From positions 237 to 51,371 of the forward strand of contig NZ_QLYZ01000027.1 of NCBI RefSeq assembly GCF_003350325.1: a stretch of 51,135 nucleotides of DNA. Direction: 5' to 3'. Positions within the stretch are counted from its first letter, which is position 1. Every line of letters starts with the position of its first letter. This document shows positions 33,593-41,409 of this stretch, one piece after another. The DNA is from Vibrio rhodolitus. Its GTDB lineage: Bacteria > Pseudomonadota > Gammaproteobacteria > Enterobacterales > Vibrionaceae. The notes beneath the pieces were generated by a model that was not told the DNA's origin, did not search any database, and saw only the letters and a program-made list of their open reading frames with translations. The translations under genes and the position numbers were made by a program.

Positions 33593-35497
33593 TTAGCCCT
33601 TAGTCAAAAGGGTGTTAATTGCGCCCAAGAATTGAGATGGATCTTGTAGTGAACCGCGCTCAGCTAACATTGCTTGGCCAAGTAGCACTTCAACCCAGCG
33701 ACCAAATGCCACTTCGTCAGCTTCATCAGCCATACGTTTCACTAGCTCGTGCTCTGGGTTAATTTCTAAGATGTATTTCACTTCTGGTACCGCTTGACCG
33801 GCCGCTTCCAAAAGCTTCGCCATTTGAGTGCCCATTTCAAAGTCATCGGTCACCACAACCGCTGGAGTGGTTGCAAGCTTGAAGGTAGTGCGCACCTCTT
33901 TCACTCGGTCACCCAAGTACTCTTTAGTGCGCTCAACCACAGATTTGAACTCTTCTTCGGTCTCTTTTTGCTTCTCTTTCTCAGCTTCGTCTTCAAACTT
34001 GCTTAGATCCAGACCCGCTTTAGTGATCGATTGGAATTGCTTGCCATCAAACTCGGTTAAGTAGTTCATCAGCCACTCATCGATGCGATCAAACATCAGC
34101 ACCACTTCAATGCCTTTTGCTTTGAACTGCTCCAAGTGTGGGCTGTTTTTCGCTGCCGCGTAGCTATCTGCCGTCAAGTAGTAGATCTTATCTTGACCTT
34201 CTTTCATACGTTCAACGTAAGACGCCAGGCTGATGGTCTGCTCTGAAGAGTCTACTTCTGTCGAAGCAAAGCGCAGTAGTCCCGCTACTTTCTCTTTGTT
34301 CGCGTGGTCTTCCGCCGGACCTTCTTTTAGCACCAAGCCAAACTCTTTCCAGAATGATTGGTATTTCTCTTCATCATTTTTCGCCATGCGCTCAAGCATT
34401 GTCAGCACACGTTTAGTGCAAGCATTACGCAGCGATTGAGTCACTTTATTATCTTGTAGAATTTCGCGCGATACGTTGAGTGGCAAATCATTTGAGTCAA
34501 TTAAACCACGTACAAAGCGCAGGTATGACGGCATAAACTGTTCTGCGTCATCCATAATAAATACGCGCTGCACGTAAAGTTTTAGACCTGATTTATGGTC
34601 ACGGTTGAACATATCCCACGGCGCTTTTGCAGGAATGTATAGCAAGCTCGTGTAATCGTTCTTACCTTCAACTCGGTTGTGACTCCACACCAGTGGATCA
34701 GCAAAGTCGTGTGATACGTGTTTGTAGAACTCTTGGTATTCTTCGTCACTGATGTCTGACTTATTACGCGTCCAAAGTGCTTGAGCTTTGTTGATTTGCT
34801 CCCACTTCTTGTTACCCGTTTCTTTGCCTTCTTCATCACGCTCAGCGGTTTGAATCGACACAGGGATTCCAATATGGTCAGAGTATTTACTGATCACATC
34901 ACGCAGACGCCATTCGTTGAGGAACTCTTTACCTTCTTCGCGCATATGCAGCACGATATCGGTACCACGTGATTCTTTGCGGATATCTTCGATGGTGTAT
35001 TCACCCTCACCCGCCGAGTGCCATTGCACCGCTTGATCTGCATTCAAGCCAGCCGCACGTGTACGTACTGTAACTGCGTCCGCGACAATAAATGCTGAGT
35101 AGAAGCCAACACCAAACTGACCAATCAGTTGAGAGTCTTTACTTTGGTCTTCAGATAATTTTGAGAAAAATTCAGCTGTGCCAGATTTAGCAATGGTACC
35201 CAGATGTTCAATCACATCTTCACGGCTCATACCAATGCCGTTATCTGAAATAGTTAGCGTGTTTGCCGCTTCGTCGAAAGACAGTTTAACTCCTAACTCT
35301 GCATCACCTTGGTACAGGTCAGGATTTGAAAGAGCTTGGAAACGCAGTTTGTCTGACGCATCCGAAGCATTAGAAATCAGCTCACGTAGGAAAATCTCTT
35401 TGTTCGAGTACAGTGAGTGGATCATTAAGTGAAGCAGCTGTTTGACTTCGGACTGAAAGCCGCGAGTTTCTTTATTGTGAGTGGCAGTTTCGCTCAT
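33593..35497 (-). CDS. htpG: HtpG, Hsp90 chaperone
   Basis: A 634-residue ATP-dependent dimeric chaperone. The N-terminal GHKL ATPase domain has ELISNASDASDKLRF, SDNGIGM and GQFGVGFYSAF. The middle domain has PLNVSREILQ near residue 340, and the C-terminal dimerisation domain follows. The length equals E. coli HtpG. It is transcribed divergently from toxR, the arrangement known from V. cholerae, with a sigma-32-like promoter in the shared 260-bp region. Confidence 0.97.
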   Translation of the reverse strand: MSETATHNKETRGFQSEVKQLLHLMIHSLYSNKEIFLRELISNASDASDKLRFQALSNPDLYQGDAELGVKLSFDEAANTLTISDNGIGMSREDVIEHLGTIAKSGTAEFFSKLSEDQSKDSQLIGQFGVGFYSAFIVADAVTVRTRAAGLNADQAVQWHSAGEGEYTIEDIRKESRGTDIVLHMREEGKEFLNEWRLRDVISKYSDHIGIPVSIQTAERDEEGKETGNKKWEQINKAQALWTRNKSDISDEEYQEFYKHVSHDFADPLVWSHNRVEGKNDYTSLLYIPAKAPWDMFNRDHKSGLKLYVQRVFIMDDAEQFMPSYLRFVRGLIDSNDLPLNVSREILQDNKVTQSLRNACTKRVLTMLERMAKNDEEKYQSFWKEFGLVLKEGPAEDHANKEKVAGLLRFASTEVDSSEQTISLASYVERMKEGQDKIYYLTADSYAAAKNSPHLEQFKAKGIEVVLMFDRIDEWLMNYLTEFDGKQFQSITKAGLDLSKFEDEAEKEKQKETEEEFKSVVERTKEYLGDRVKEVRTTFKLATTPAVVVTDDFEMGTQMAKLLEAAGQAVPEVKYILEINPEHELVKRMADEADEVAFGRWVEVLLGQAMLAERGSLQDPSQFLGAINTLLTKG

Positions 35498-35574
35498 GTT
35501 TACTCCATAACATCTATACTTATCAAACCGTTCTCATATTGAATGAAGCGGCTTGTAGAATAACTGCTAAATAA

Positions 35575-35601
35575 CATGAGGGTGACAAATGTAAAATCAA
35601 G
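35575..35601 (-). promoter_or_regulatory. Sigma-32 heat-shock promoter of htpG
   Basis: The minus strand has CTTGATT, 12 nt, then CCCTCATG, close to the sigma-32 consensus CTTGAAA-N(11-15)-CCCCATNT. It lies about 80 bp upstream of htpG. In V. cholerae the htpG heat-shock promoter and toxR transcription are known to interfere. Confidence 0.65.
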
Positions 35602-35757
35602 GTCAAGAATTATAAAAACAGTGTTTTTTTGATTTTAGATTGTCTATCCTGCCCACAGAATAAATCAATAAGGCGAGCCATTTTATAAAAATGGCAAAAA
35701 CGACCTAAATCATCGCATCTGTGATGTCTGAGACCTATTTAACCGAAGGCCAATTGC

Positions 35758-36624
35758 ATGAGTAACATAGGTACCAAATTTAACCTTGCTAATAAATTTA
35801 CATTTGATCCCAACACCAACTCTCTGGTTGATATTCTCAACAACCATGAAGTGATTCGACTCGGCAGCAATGAGAGTCGTATTTTGTTGTTCCTGTCTGA
35901 AAAACCCAATCAAGTTGTCAGTCGACATGAGTTGTATGACTTTGTCTGGCGCGAACAAGGGTTTGAAGTCGACGATTCCAGCTTGACCCAAGCGATTTCC
36001 ACTTTGCGTAAGCTACTCAACGACTCAACAAAATCACCTGAATTTGTTAAGACGGTTCCTAAACGCGGCTATCAACTTATCTGTAGCGTTGAGCGGACCG
36101 CGCCATTAAATAGCGGTGAGAACTTGGTTTCTTTTCAAGCAACTGAAAGCGTGGAAGAGCCGACTGCCGTTGAGCCTGAAATCAACCTTGCACAAGAGAT
36201 TGAAAGAGAAGTCGAGGTTGAATCAACGCCTAGCCTTGATACAGAAACTTCACGTCCAGCCACTAAAGGGCAATGGCTAACCAAGCTCTTCTTGGGCATG
36301 GCTATTCTACTGCCTCTACTTGCCTTAACGATCAATAAACCAACCACTTCGCAGTTTCGTCAGCTAGCGGCATTTTCCGGTGTATTGGTGAAAACTCCAG
36401 AAAATCACCCTGATTTAACCCATTGGTTACCCGCTATCGAGCAATGTGTCACGCGCTACAAAAACAGTCATACCGGTGATAAATCACCTGTTGAAGTGAT
36501 TGCGACAGGCGGACAAAACAATCAATTGGTACTGAACTATATCCACCAATTAACGCACTCGGGTGAGAACATTACAGTGCGTATTTTCTCCGACCAAGAC
36601 AACTTTGACCACATTTGCCAATAG
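35758..36624 (+). CDS. toxR: ToxR, membrane-bound transcription activator
   Basis: A 288-residue inner-membrane regulator. The cytoplasmic OmpR-type winged helix (about 1-112) has RLGSNESRIL, FVWREQGFEVDDSSLTQAIS and VKTVPKRGYQL. A variable, acidic tether (115-170) follows, then one membrane helix (about 174-192). The periplasmic domain keeps the two cysteines, Cys230 and Cys287, that can form a disulphide. ToxR controls outer-membrane porin genes in response to bile, pH and nutrients. The start ATG has AAGG in front. toxS follows after 10 bp. Confidence 0.96.
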   Translation: MSNIGTKFNLANKFTFDPNTNSLVDILNNHEVIRLGSNESRILLFLSEKPNQVVSRHELYDFVWREQGFEVDDSSLTQAISTLRKLLNDSTKSPEFVKTVPKRGYQLICSVERTAPLNSGENLVSFQATESVEEPTAVEPEINLAQEIEREVEVESTPSLDTETSRPATKGQWLTKLFLGMAILLPLLALTINKPTTSQFRQLAAFSGVLVKTPENHPDLTHWLPAIEQCVTRYKNSHTGDKSPVEVIATGGQNNQLVLNYIHQLTHSGENITVRIFSDQDNFDHICQ

Positions 36625-36634
36625 GAGCCTGACG

Positions 36635-37150
36635 ATGAATCAAAAAATAGCCTTGCTACTATTGGCACTGTCAGCAAGTTTCAGTGCTTGGGTGTATTGG
36701 GGTAGCGACATTCAAGTAGAGAAAGCCATTACCTCCAAAGAGTGGCAATCAAAAATGGTCACAGTGATCACGGAAGGCATGCGTGAGGAATCGGTTGGAC
36801 CACTGCGTAAAGTGGATGTGGTCTCAAACGTTAAGTACTTGCCAAATGGAACCTACATTCGCGTGGCAACCGTGCGTTTATTTGCCAACAGTGAACAAAG
36901 TGACAGCGTGATTAATATCTCCGAAAGTGGTCATTGGGAAATCAGCGATAACTACCTGCTCATTTCACCAACCGAGTTTAAAGATGTCTCATCGCCAAAC
37001 AGTGCCGATTTCTCGGAGACCCAGCTGCAGTTGATTAAACAGCTATTCAAAATGGATGCCCAGCAAAGCCGCCGTATTGACATTGTTAATGAAAAAACCT
37101 TGCTTCTGACTAGCTTAAGTCACGGTTCTACGGTACTTTTCTCTAACTAG
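36635..37150 (+). CDS. toxS: ToxS, periplasmic partner of ToxR
   Basis: A 171-residue protein anchored by one N-terminal membrane helix (IALLLLALSASFSAWVYW), with the rest in the periplasm. It stabilises ToxR and enhances its activity. The ATG at 36635 is behind AGGAG; longer reading frames upstream overlap toxR and are discarded. It ends 18 nt before a strong terminator, so toxRS is a two-gene operon. Confidence 0.95.
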   Translation: MNQKIALLLLALSASFSAWVYWGSDIQVEKAITSKEWQSKMVTVITEGMREESVGPLRKVDVVSNVKYLPNGTYIRVATVRLFANSEQSDSVINISESGHWEISDNYLLISPTEFKDVSSPNSADFSETQLQLIKQLFKMDAQQSRRIDIVNEKTLLLTSLSHGSTVLFSN

Positions 37151-37168
37151 TTGTTTCAATATCGTCAT

Positions 37169-37192
37169 GGGGAGCACAACGCTCCCCTTTTT
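37169..37192 (+). terminator. Terminator of toxRS
   Basis: A 7-bp G+C-rich stem GGGGAGC/GCTCCCC with a 5-nt loop is followed by TTTTT. It separates toxS from the permease gene at 37211. Confidence 0.93.
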
Positions 37193-37210
37193 AATGGATC
37201 TTGTTTAACC

Positions 37211-37966
37211 ATGGAATGGATAAACGCTTTGGGGCTACTGCTTGGCTCCCTATTTGCCAATACTCTGGCATCTCTGTCTGGCGGCGGTGCTGGGCTACTG
37301 CAATTTCCTCTACTGCTATTTTTCGGTTTGCCCTTTTCGGTCGCACTAGCCACCCATAAAGTTGCCAGTGTAGCTTTAGGGCTGGGCGCGGCAGCCACAC
37401 ATATCAAACAGAAAAGCTTTACCTTGCAAGAGGCGCTTTATGTCACCTTTATTGGCTCAGTTGGCGTTGTAATTGGCGCGAACCTGATCCTTTACGTTCC
37501 AGCGGCTATTGCGGAAAGGTTATTGGGTGCCATGATCTTAGCGCTTGGCATCTATTCCTACGTCAAAAAACAACTTGGGCAACAGGCACAGCCTATCAAC
37601 CGACACTGGCTCGGTTGGACATTGGGTTCGCTTGGCTTAATCTTTATTGGCATGATCAATGGCTCACTCACCGCAGGCTCTGGGCTACTGGTGACACTCT
37701 TTCTCGTCAGATGGTTTGGCTATAGCTATAAACAAGCGGTCGCACTCACCATGATTTGTGTTGGGCTATTTTGGAATGGCATTGGTGGCATCGCAGTGGT
37801 TCACGCCGGCGCCTCTATCTATTGGCCATGGCTGCCGATTTTACTCGCGGGTTCATTTTTAGGTGGCGCGGCTGGCGCCTATCTATCAACGCGGTTTAGC
37901 AACAAAATCATTAAACAGTGCTTTGAAATTCTGACCTTATTGGTCGGGTTCAAGTTACTGATATAA
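37211..37966 (+). CDS. TSUP-family (TauE/SafE, DUF81) membrane permease
   Basis: A 251-residue integral membrane protein with about seven or eight helices. It has the TSUP N-terminal repeat motif SLSGGGAGLLQFPLLLFFGL and the matching second-half motif MINGSLTAGSGLLVTLFLV. The family includes sulphite, sulphoacetate and other organic-anion exporters; the substrate here is unknown. The ATG at 37211 gives MEWINALGLL. A longer frame would start inside the toxS terminator, so it is rejected. No clear SD is visible. It is followed after 19 bp by a SelW-like gene, probably co-transcribed. Confidence 0.85.
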   Translation: MEWINALGLLLGSLFANTLASLSGGGAGLLQFPLLLFFGLPFSVALATHKVASVALGLGAAATHIKQKSFTLQEALYVTFIGSVGVVIGANLILYVPAAIAERLLGAMILALGIYSYVKKQLGQQAQPINRHWLGWTLGSLGLIFIGMINGSLTAGSGLLVTLFLVRWFGYSYKQAVALTMICVGLFWNGIGGIAVVHAGASIYWPWLPILLAGSFLGGAAGAYLSTRFSNKIIKQCFEILTLLVGFKLLI

Positions 37967-37985
37967 ATGCATAAGGAAGAGAAAA

Positions 37986-38264
37986 ATGCAAAAAGCAATG
38001 ATTGATATCTACTACTGTCGCCAATGTAATTGGATGCTACGTTCCAGTTGGTTAACTCAAGAGCTGCTGCATACTTTTAGTGAGGAAATTGAAACCGTTT
38101 CCCTGCACCCAGATACCGGAGGGCGATTTGAAATACACTGCAACGGCAACTTAATTTGGGAACGCAAACGCGATGGCGGTTTTCCGGAAGCTAAAGTGCT
38201 AAAACAGCGTGTTCGCGATATTATCGATCCAGAGCGCGATTTAGGTCATTCAGATAAACGCTAA
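37986..38264 (+). CDS. SelT/SelW/SelH-family (Rdx) thioredoxin-like protein
   Basis: A 92-residue protein of the Rdx family: beta-strand IDIYYCRQCNW with a CxxC pair at Cys11 and Cys14, then a helix, GGRFEIHCNGNLIWERKRDG and FPEAKVLKQRVRD. In animal SelW one of these Cys is selenocysteine; here both are ordinary Cys codons. Bacterial members are small cytoplasmic proteins of presumed redox role. AGGAAG precedes the ATG. It is 19 bp after the TSUP gene and ends at a hairpin. Confidence 0.85.
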   Translation: MQKAMIDIYYCRQCNWMLRSSWLTQELLHTFSEEIETVSLHPDTGGRFEIHCNGNLIWERKRDGGFPEAKVLKQRVRDIIDPERDLGHSDKR

Positions 38265-38285
38265 AAAGGCACCTAACGTGCCTTT
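38265..38285 (+). terminator. Terminator after the SelW-like gene
   Basis: The stem AAAGGCAC/GTGCCTTT with a 5-nt loop starts right after the stop codon; the T run is short (ATC follows). It may also serve yfcE on the other strand. Confidence 0.65.
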
Positions 38286-38308
38286 ATCAAATAAATTATC
38301 GCACCGAG

Positions 38309-38857
38309 TTAGGCGATCGCTTTCTCAAGCAATGTAGCACCGTCAAAACTCATCACTTTGATCATGTTGTCCGCGTACAAACCGTAGCTTGCGACAAAAC
38401 CATTGCGTGGAAAGGTGATAGAGCCAGGATTAAAGATAAACTGAGCGCCATTTCTTTCCGCCAGTGGGATATGGGTATGACCGTGAACAATCACGTCGCC
38501 CTCTCTAAGCGCCGGACGTTTTTCGCTGTTGTACAAATGACCATGAGTCAAAAACAATCTCTGACCGTTTGGCAGCATTACCCAAGCGTAATCACTCATC
38601 ATTGGAAAAGCGAGTAACATTTGATCTACTTCGCTGTCGCAGTTGCCGCGCACCGCAATGATACGCTCAGCATATTGGTTAAGTAATTCGGCAACCGCTG
38701 GCGGGTTGTACCCCTCAGGCACCGGGTTGCGTGGTCCGTGGTTAAGCACATCGCCAAGCAGCACTAAGGTTTCAACACCAGAGCGCTCAAACTCTTCAAT
38801 CACACGCTCAGTCGCCGGCAAGCTACCATGTAGATCAGAGGCAAAAAATAGCTTCAC
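38309..38857 (-). CDS. yfcE: YfcE-type metallophosphodiesterase
   Basis: A 182-residue calcineurin-like phosphoesterase. Metal ligands are Asp8 and His10 (ASDLHG), Asp36 (LLGDV), Asn72 (RGNCD), His105/His107 (LTHGH) and HGHTH at 125-129. The E. coli homologue is a manganese phosphodiesterase with unclear physiological substrate. The start is GTG behind GAGGAG; this SD lies in the 3' arm of a perfect hairpin (38868-38884). It follows the CBS-protein gene of the DUF1538 operon after 32 bp and could be its last member. Confidence 0.9.
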   Translation of the reverse strand: MKLFFASDLHGSLPATERVIEEFERSGVETLVLLGDVLNHGPRNPVPEGYNPPAVAELLNQYAERIIAVRGNCDSEVDQMLLAFPMMSDYAWVMLPNGQRLFLTHGHLYNSEKRPALREGDVIVHGHTHIPLAERNGAQFIFNPGSITFPRNGFVASYGLYADNMIKVMSFDGATLLEKAIA

Positions 38858-38867
38858 AACAAATACT

Positions 38868-38884
38868 CCTCAATATTATTGAGG
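38868..38884 (-). promoter_or_regulatory. Hairpin covering the yfcE ribosome-binding site
   Basis: A perfect 8-bp palindrome CCTCAATA/TATTGAGG round one base. The GAGG of the yfcE SD is within its 3' arm on the minus strand, so folding would hide the site. Confidence 0.6.
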
Positions 38885-38889
38885 TCATT

Positions 38890-39312
38890 CTACTCAAACG
38901 ACTCGATTGCGTCATCCCGAGCCATGCCATTTAGCACGATATTGTTGTAACTCACCATGCCAATTACCTTGCCACTTTCGATTACCGGTGCTCGACTTAT
39001 ACCAAATCGCTCAAACAAACGTGCGCAGTATTTGACTTGCAGTTCAGGCGCAACTCCCAGTGCAGGCTTAGTCATGATCTCATAAATGTTGGTTCGCTCT
39101 GGCGAGCGATTTTTCGCCAGCACTTTCTTGGCAATATCGTTCATCAATACAATACCAAACTCATCGTCAGCATCGCGCTTGTTAACCACCAGCGCTTTGA
39201 CTTGATGCTCTCGAGCTATTCGAATCGCCTCTTGTACGGTACTTAAACCATCAATCATAACGTACGTCGCCGCCATCACATCACGCACGCGAACTATTGA
39301 TTGTTTACTCAT
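38890..39312 (-). CDS. CBS-domain pair protein in the DUF1538 operon
   Basis: A 140-residue cytoplasmic protein made only of two CBS domains: about 8-65 (VRDVMAATYVMIDGLSTVQE, KALVVNKRDADDEFGIVLMN) and 75-135 (IMTKPALGVAPELQVKYCAR, ISRAPVIESGKVIGMVSYNN). CBS pairs usually bind adenine nucleotides and regulate a partner. The ATG overlaps the stop of the PII-like gene by 4 nt (ATGA) with a strong GGAGGAG before it. It is the fourth gene of an overlapping operon, which suggests that it senses nucleotides for the two membrane proteins. Confidence 0.9.
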   Translation of the reverse strand: MSKQSIVRVRDVMAATYVMIDGLSTVQEAIRIAREHQVKALVVNKRDADDEFGIVLMNDIAKKVLAKNRSPERTNIYEIMTKPALGVAPELQVKYCARLFERFGISRAPVIESGKVIGMVSYNNIVLNGMARDDAIESFE

Positions 39313-39659
39313 AACTCCTCCCCAACGACCTTAGTCAATTTCTCAACTTGGTGCGCAACGCCCACCGCATCTTCAATATCAATTTGAATCGCGATACCTT
39401 GCCCTGATTCTTGATCGAACTCGCCGACTTCACTGATTGTTTCAAGGATGTGCCGCGCAAGGTGCTCTTCTACCACAAACAGCAAGACATCTTTTTGCAC
39501 CTCAAGCGTTAAGCCAAAGAACGTCCGCTTCTGATTTAAACCTTCACCTCTGGCATTATTAATAACCGTTGCACCCGTCGCTCCAGCTTGACGAGCAGCA
39601 TCGAGCACTTGCTCTGTTTTACTATCTTCAACAAAGGCTAATAACAACTTAAAGCGCAT
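39309..39659 (-). CDS. PII-like (GlnB-fold) signalling protein in the DUF1538 operon
   Basis: A 116-residue protein that starts MRFKLLLAFVEDSKTEQVLD and then has GATGATVINNARGEG, consistent with the ferredoxin-like PII fold. GlnB's T-loop Tyr51 motif is absent or changed (QKRTFFGLTL), so it is not a standard nitrogen PII. The ATG at 39659 is chosen because AGGA lies at a workable distance; two ATGs upstream lack an SD. It overlaps the preceding DUF1538 gene by 11 nt and the following CBS gene by 4 nt. A ligand-dependent regulator of the membrane pair is the likely role, by inference. Confidence 0.85.
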   Translation of the reverse strand: MRFKLLLAFVEDSKTEQVLDAARQAGATGATVINNARGEGLNQKRTFFGLTLEVQKDVLLFVVEEHLARHILETISEVGEFDQESGQGIAIQIDIEDAVGVAHQVEKLTKVVGEEL

Positions 39660-40440
39660 TTTTTCCATCCTCATGTGGTGGTTCTTTGTTTAGCCATTGC
39701 GTTATTTGCGCATACCCCATCACAGAGATGATGGGAAATAAGCTCGCAAACGCAATCAACCCAAAACCGTCAATCATCGGGTTTCTTCCCGGTACAGTGG
39801 AGGCAAGTCCCAAGCCTAACGCAGCAACCAACGGCACTGTCACTGTCGAAGTCGTCACTCCCCCGGAATCATAAGCCAGTGGAATAATAAGCTGGGGAGC
39901 AAAAAAGGTCTGAACAACGACTATGATGTAACCAGCAATGATGTAGTAGTGAATAGGATCGCCAACCACGATACGATAGCTTCCCAAAGCGATACCAAAT
40001 GCAACACCAAGTGCCACGGCAATCCGCAATCCATTGACGCCAATACTGCCCCCTGAAACTTGGTTGGCTTTAATCGCAACCGCAATCAGCGAAGGCTCTG
40101 CAATGGTGGTACTAAAGCCAATACAAAAAGCAAATAGGTACACCCAATAGTAATCAAGCCAACCCAAAACGATGCCATCGCTTAAACGAAATTGTGCGAT
40201 AAAATCTGGCGCTGTGAGTTGCTTCGCCATCGCATCACCAAGAGGAAAAAGCGCCATCTCTAGTCCTAATAGAAATAGAGTCAGACCAATCACGACATAA
40301 ACAAAGCCTAGCAATACCTTAGGCAGGTTAGTCACTGGACGTTTCAGGACGGCAAACTGAAAACCAAAGATGATGGTCACGATAGGGATGACATCGCCAA
40401 TAGTCGCTAACAAAGTGGTAAACAAAGCGCTCAACATCAT
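39649..40440 (-). CDS. DUF1538 membrane protein, second of pair
   Basis: A 263-residue inner-membrane protein with about seven hydrophobic helices. Family motifs are GFSTTIAEPSLIAVAIKANQ near residue 115, YDSGGVTTSTVTVPLVAALG near 200 and GRNPMIDGFGLIAFASLFP near 228. It is paralogous to the 245-residue gene before it, and its ATG overlaps that gene's stop by 4 nt, so the two products probably form a heteromer. From memory, a DUF1538 pair (UmpA/UmpB) from a Halomonas was reported as a monovalent-cation/proton antiporter; I infer a similar transporter role here. Confidence 0.85.
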   Translation of the reverse strand: MMLSALFTTLLATIGDVIPIVTIIFGFQFAVLKRPVTNLPKVLLGFVYVVIGLTLFLLGLEMALFPLGDAMAKQLTAPDFIAQFRLSDGIVLGWLDYYWVYLFAFCIGFSTTIAEPSLIAVAIKANQVSGGSIGVNGLRIAVALGVAFGIALGSYRIVVGDPIHYYIIAGYIIVVVQTFFAPQLIIPLAYDSGGVTTSTVTVPLVAALGLGLASTVPGRNPMIDGFGLIAFASLFPIISVMGYAQITQWLNKEPPHEDGKNAL

Positions 40441-41174
40441 GTCATCACCATGCCGTAAACCATAACGAACATCATAGGCAGAAGAGAGGCAAAGGCTATT
40501 AAGCCAAAACCATCCGTCATTGGATTACGCCCTTTTATCGATGATGCAAGACCAACACCGAGTGCGGTCACTAAAGGTACGGTGATGGTCGAGGTCGTCA
40601 CGCCTCCCGAATCATAAGCAATGCCGATAATACTTGGGGGAGCAAATCCAGTCAGAACCACCACGCCAACATTGCCACCGATAATCATAGTTTGAATTGA
40701 CCAACCTTTAAGGATCCTCAGTACACCTAATACAATTGCACATCCAACCGAGAGTGCGACGGTAAAACGTAACCCGCTGGCATATTTATCTCGGCTTGAT
40801 TCAGTGTTGGTGATCATCCCCCCTTCACTCGCAACTTCAGCAGCTTCTGCCGCCACAGCGGTTAGCGCTGGTTCCGCTATTGTGGTGCCAAACCCCAAAC
40901 AAAATGAAAAGATCAGCAACCAAAAAAGACTGCCTTTTTGCGCAAAAGCTTGCGCCATGGTTTCACCAATCGGAAATAGCCCCATTTCCAAACCGAAGAT
41001 AAAAAAAGTCAGCCCGGCAACGACTAGGAACAAACCTAGAGCAATAGAGATTAAATTAGGTAGCGGTTCTTGCAGCACAACAAGCTGAAAAAACGCAATG
41101 ACGAGAATTATCGGCAATAAGTCTCGTAGACTGGTGAGCATTGCTTGTAGCAACGCAAAAACGGCGCTCGACAT
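40437..41174 (-). CDS. DUF1538 membrane protein, first of pair
   Basis: A 245-residue inner-membrane protein and the first gene of the operon. It shares GFGTTIAEPALTAVAAEAAE, YDSGGVTTSTITVPLVTALG and GRNPMTDGFGLIAFASLLP with its neighbour, which shows an old duplication. A hydrophilic insert (about 120-140, EGGMITNTESSRDKYASG) is absent from the partner. The acidic and Ser/Thr residues in the TIAEP and DSGGVTTST motifs within membrane regions are good candidates for ion coordination. It is divergent from yfcH over a 235-bp gap that must hold the operon promoter. Confidence 0.85.
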   Translation of the reverse strand: MSSAVFALLQAMLTSLRDLLPIILVIAFFQLVVLQEPLPNLISIALGLFLVVAGLTFFIFGLEMGLFPIGETMAQAFAQKGSLFWLLIFSFCLGFGTTIAEPALTAVAAEAAEVASEGGMITNTESSRDKYASGLRFTVALSVGCAIVLGVLRILKGWSIQTMIIGGNVGVVVLTGFAPPSIIGIAYDSGGVTTSTITVPLVTALGVGLASSIKGRNPMTDGFGLIAFASLLPMMFVMVYGMVMT

Positions 41175-41409
41175 TGTTCACTCCATTCCTTTAGAGTTAC
41201 CGCTATCTTGCCAAAGCCTTGCTTGCTAATATGTGACACTAGCTGCATCCGAACAGCAAAGTGTAACAAAATGTGTGTTATGTGATGTGCAACCACGGCA
41301 TACCGCTTCCTTGCTGGTAATGCCAATCACAACGATATCATCATGATAGAAATAGACTGATCCGTTTAAGACGCTTATCGCTATAATTACTCCATACAAG
41401 GAGAGTAAA

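Noticed and set aside
37151..37210. Longer TSUP reading frame starting at TTG 37151
   Set aside because: It would run through the toxS terminator and add an N-terminus unlike the family; the ATG at 37211 is preferred.
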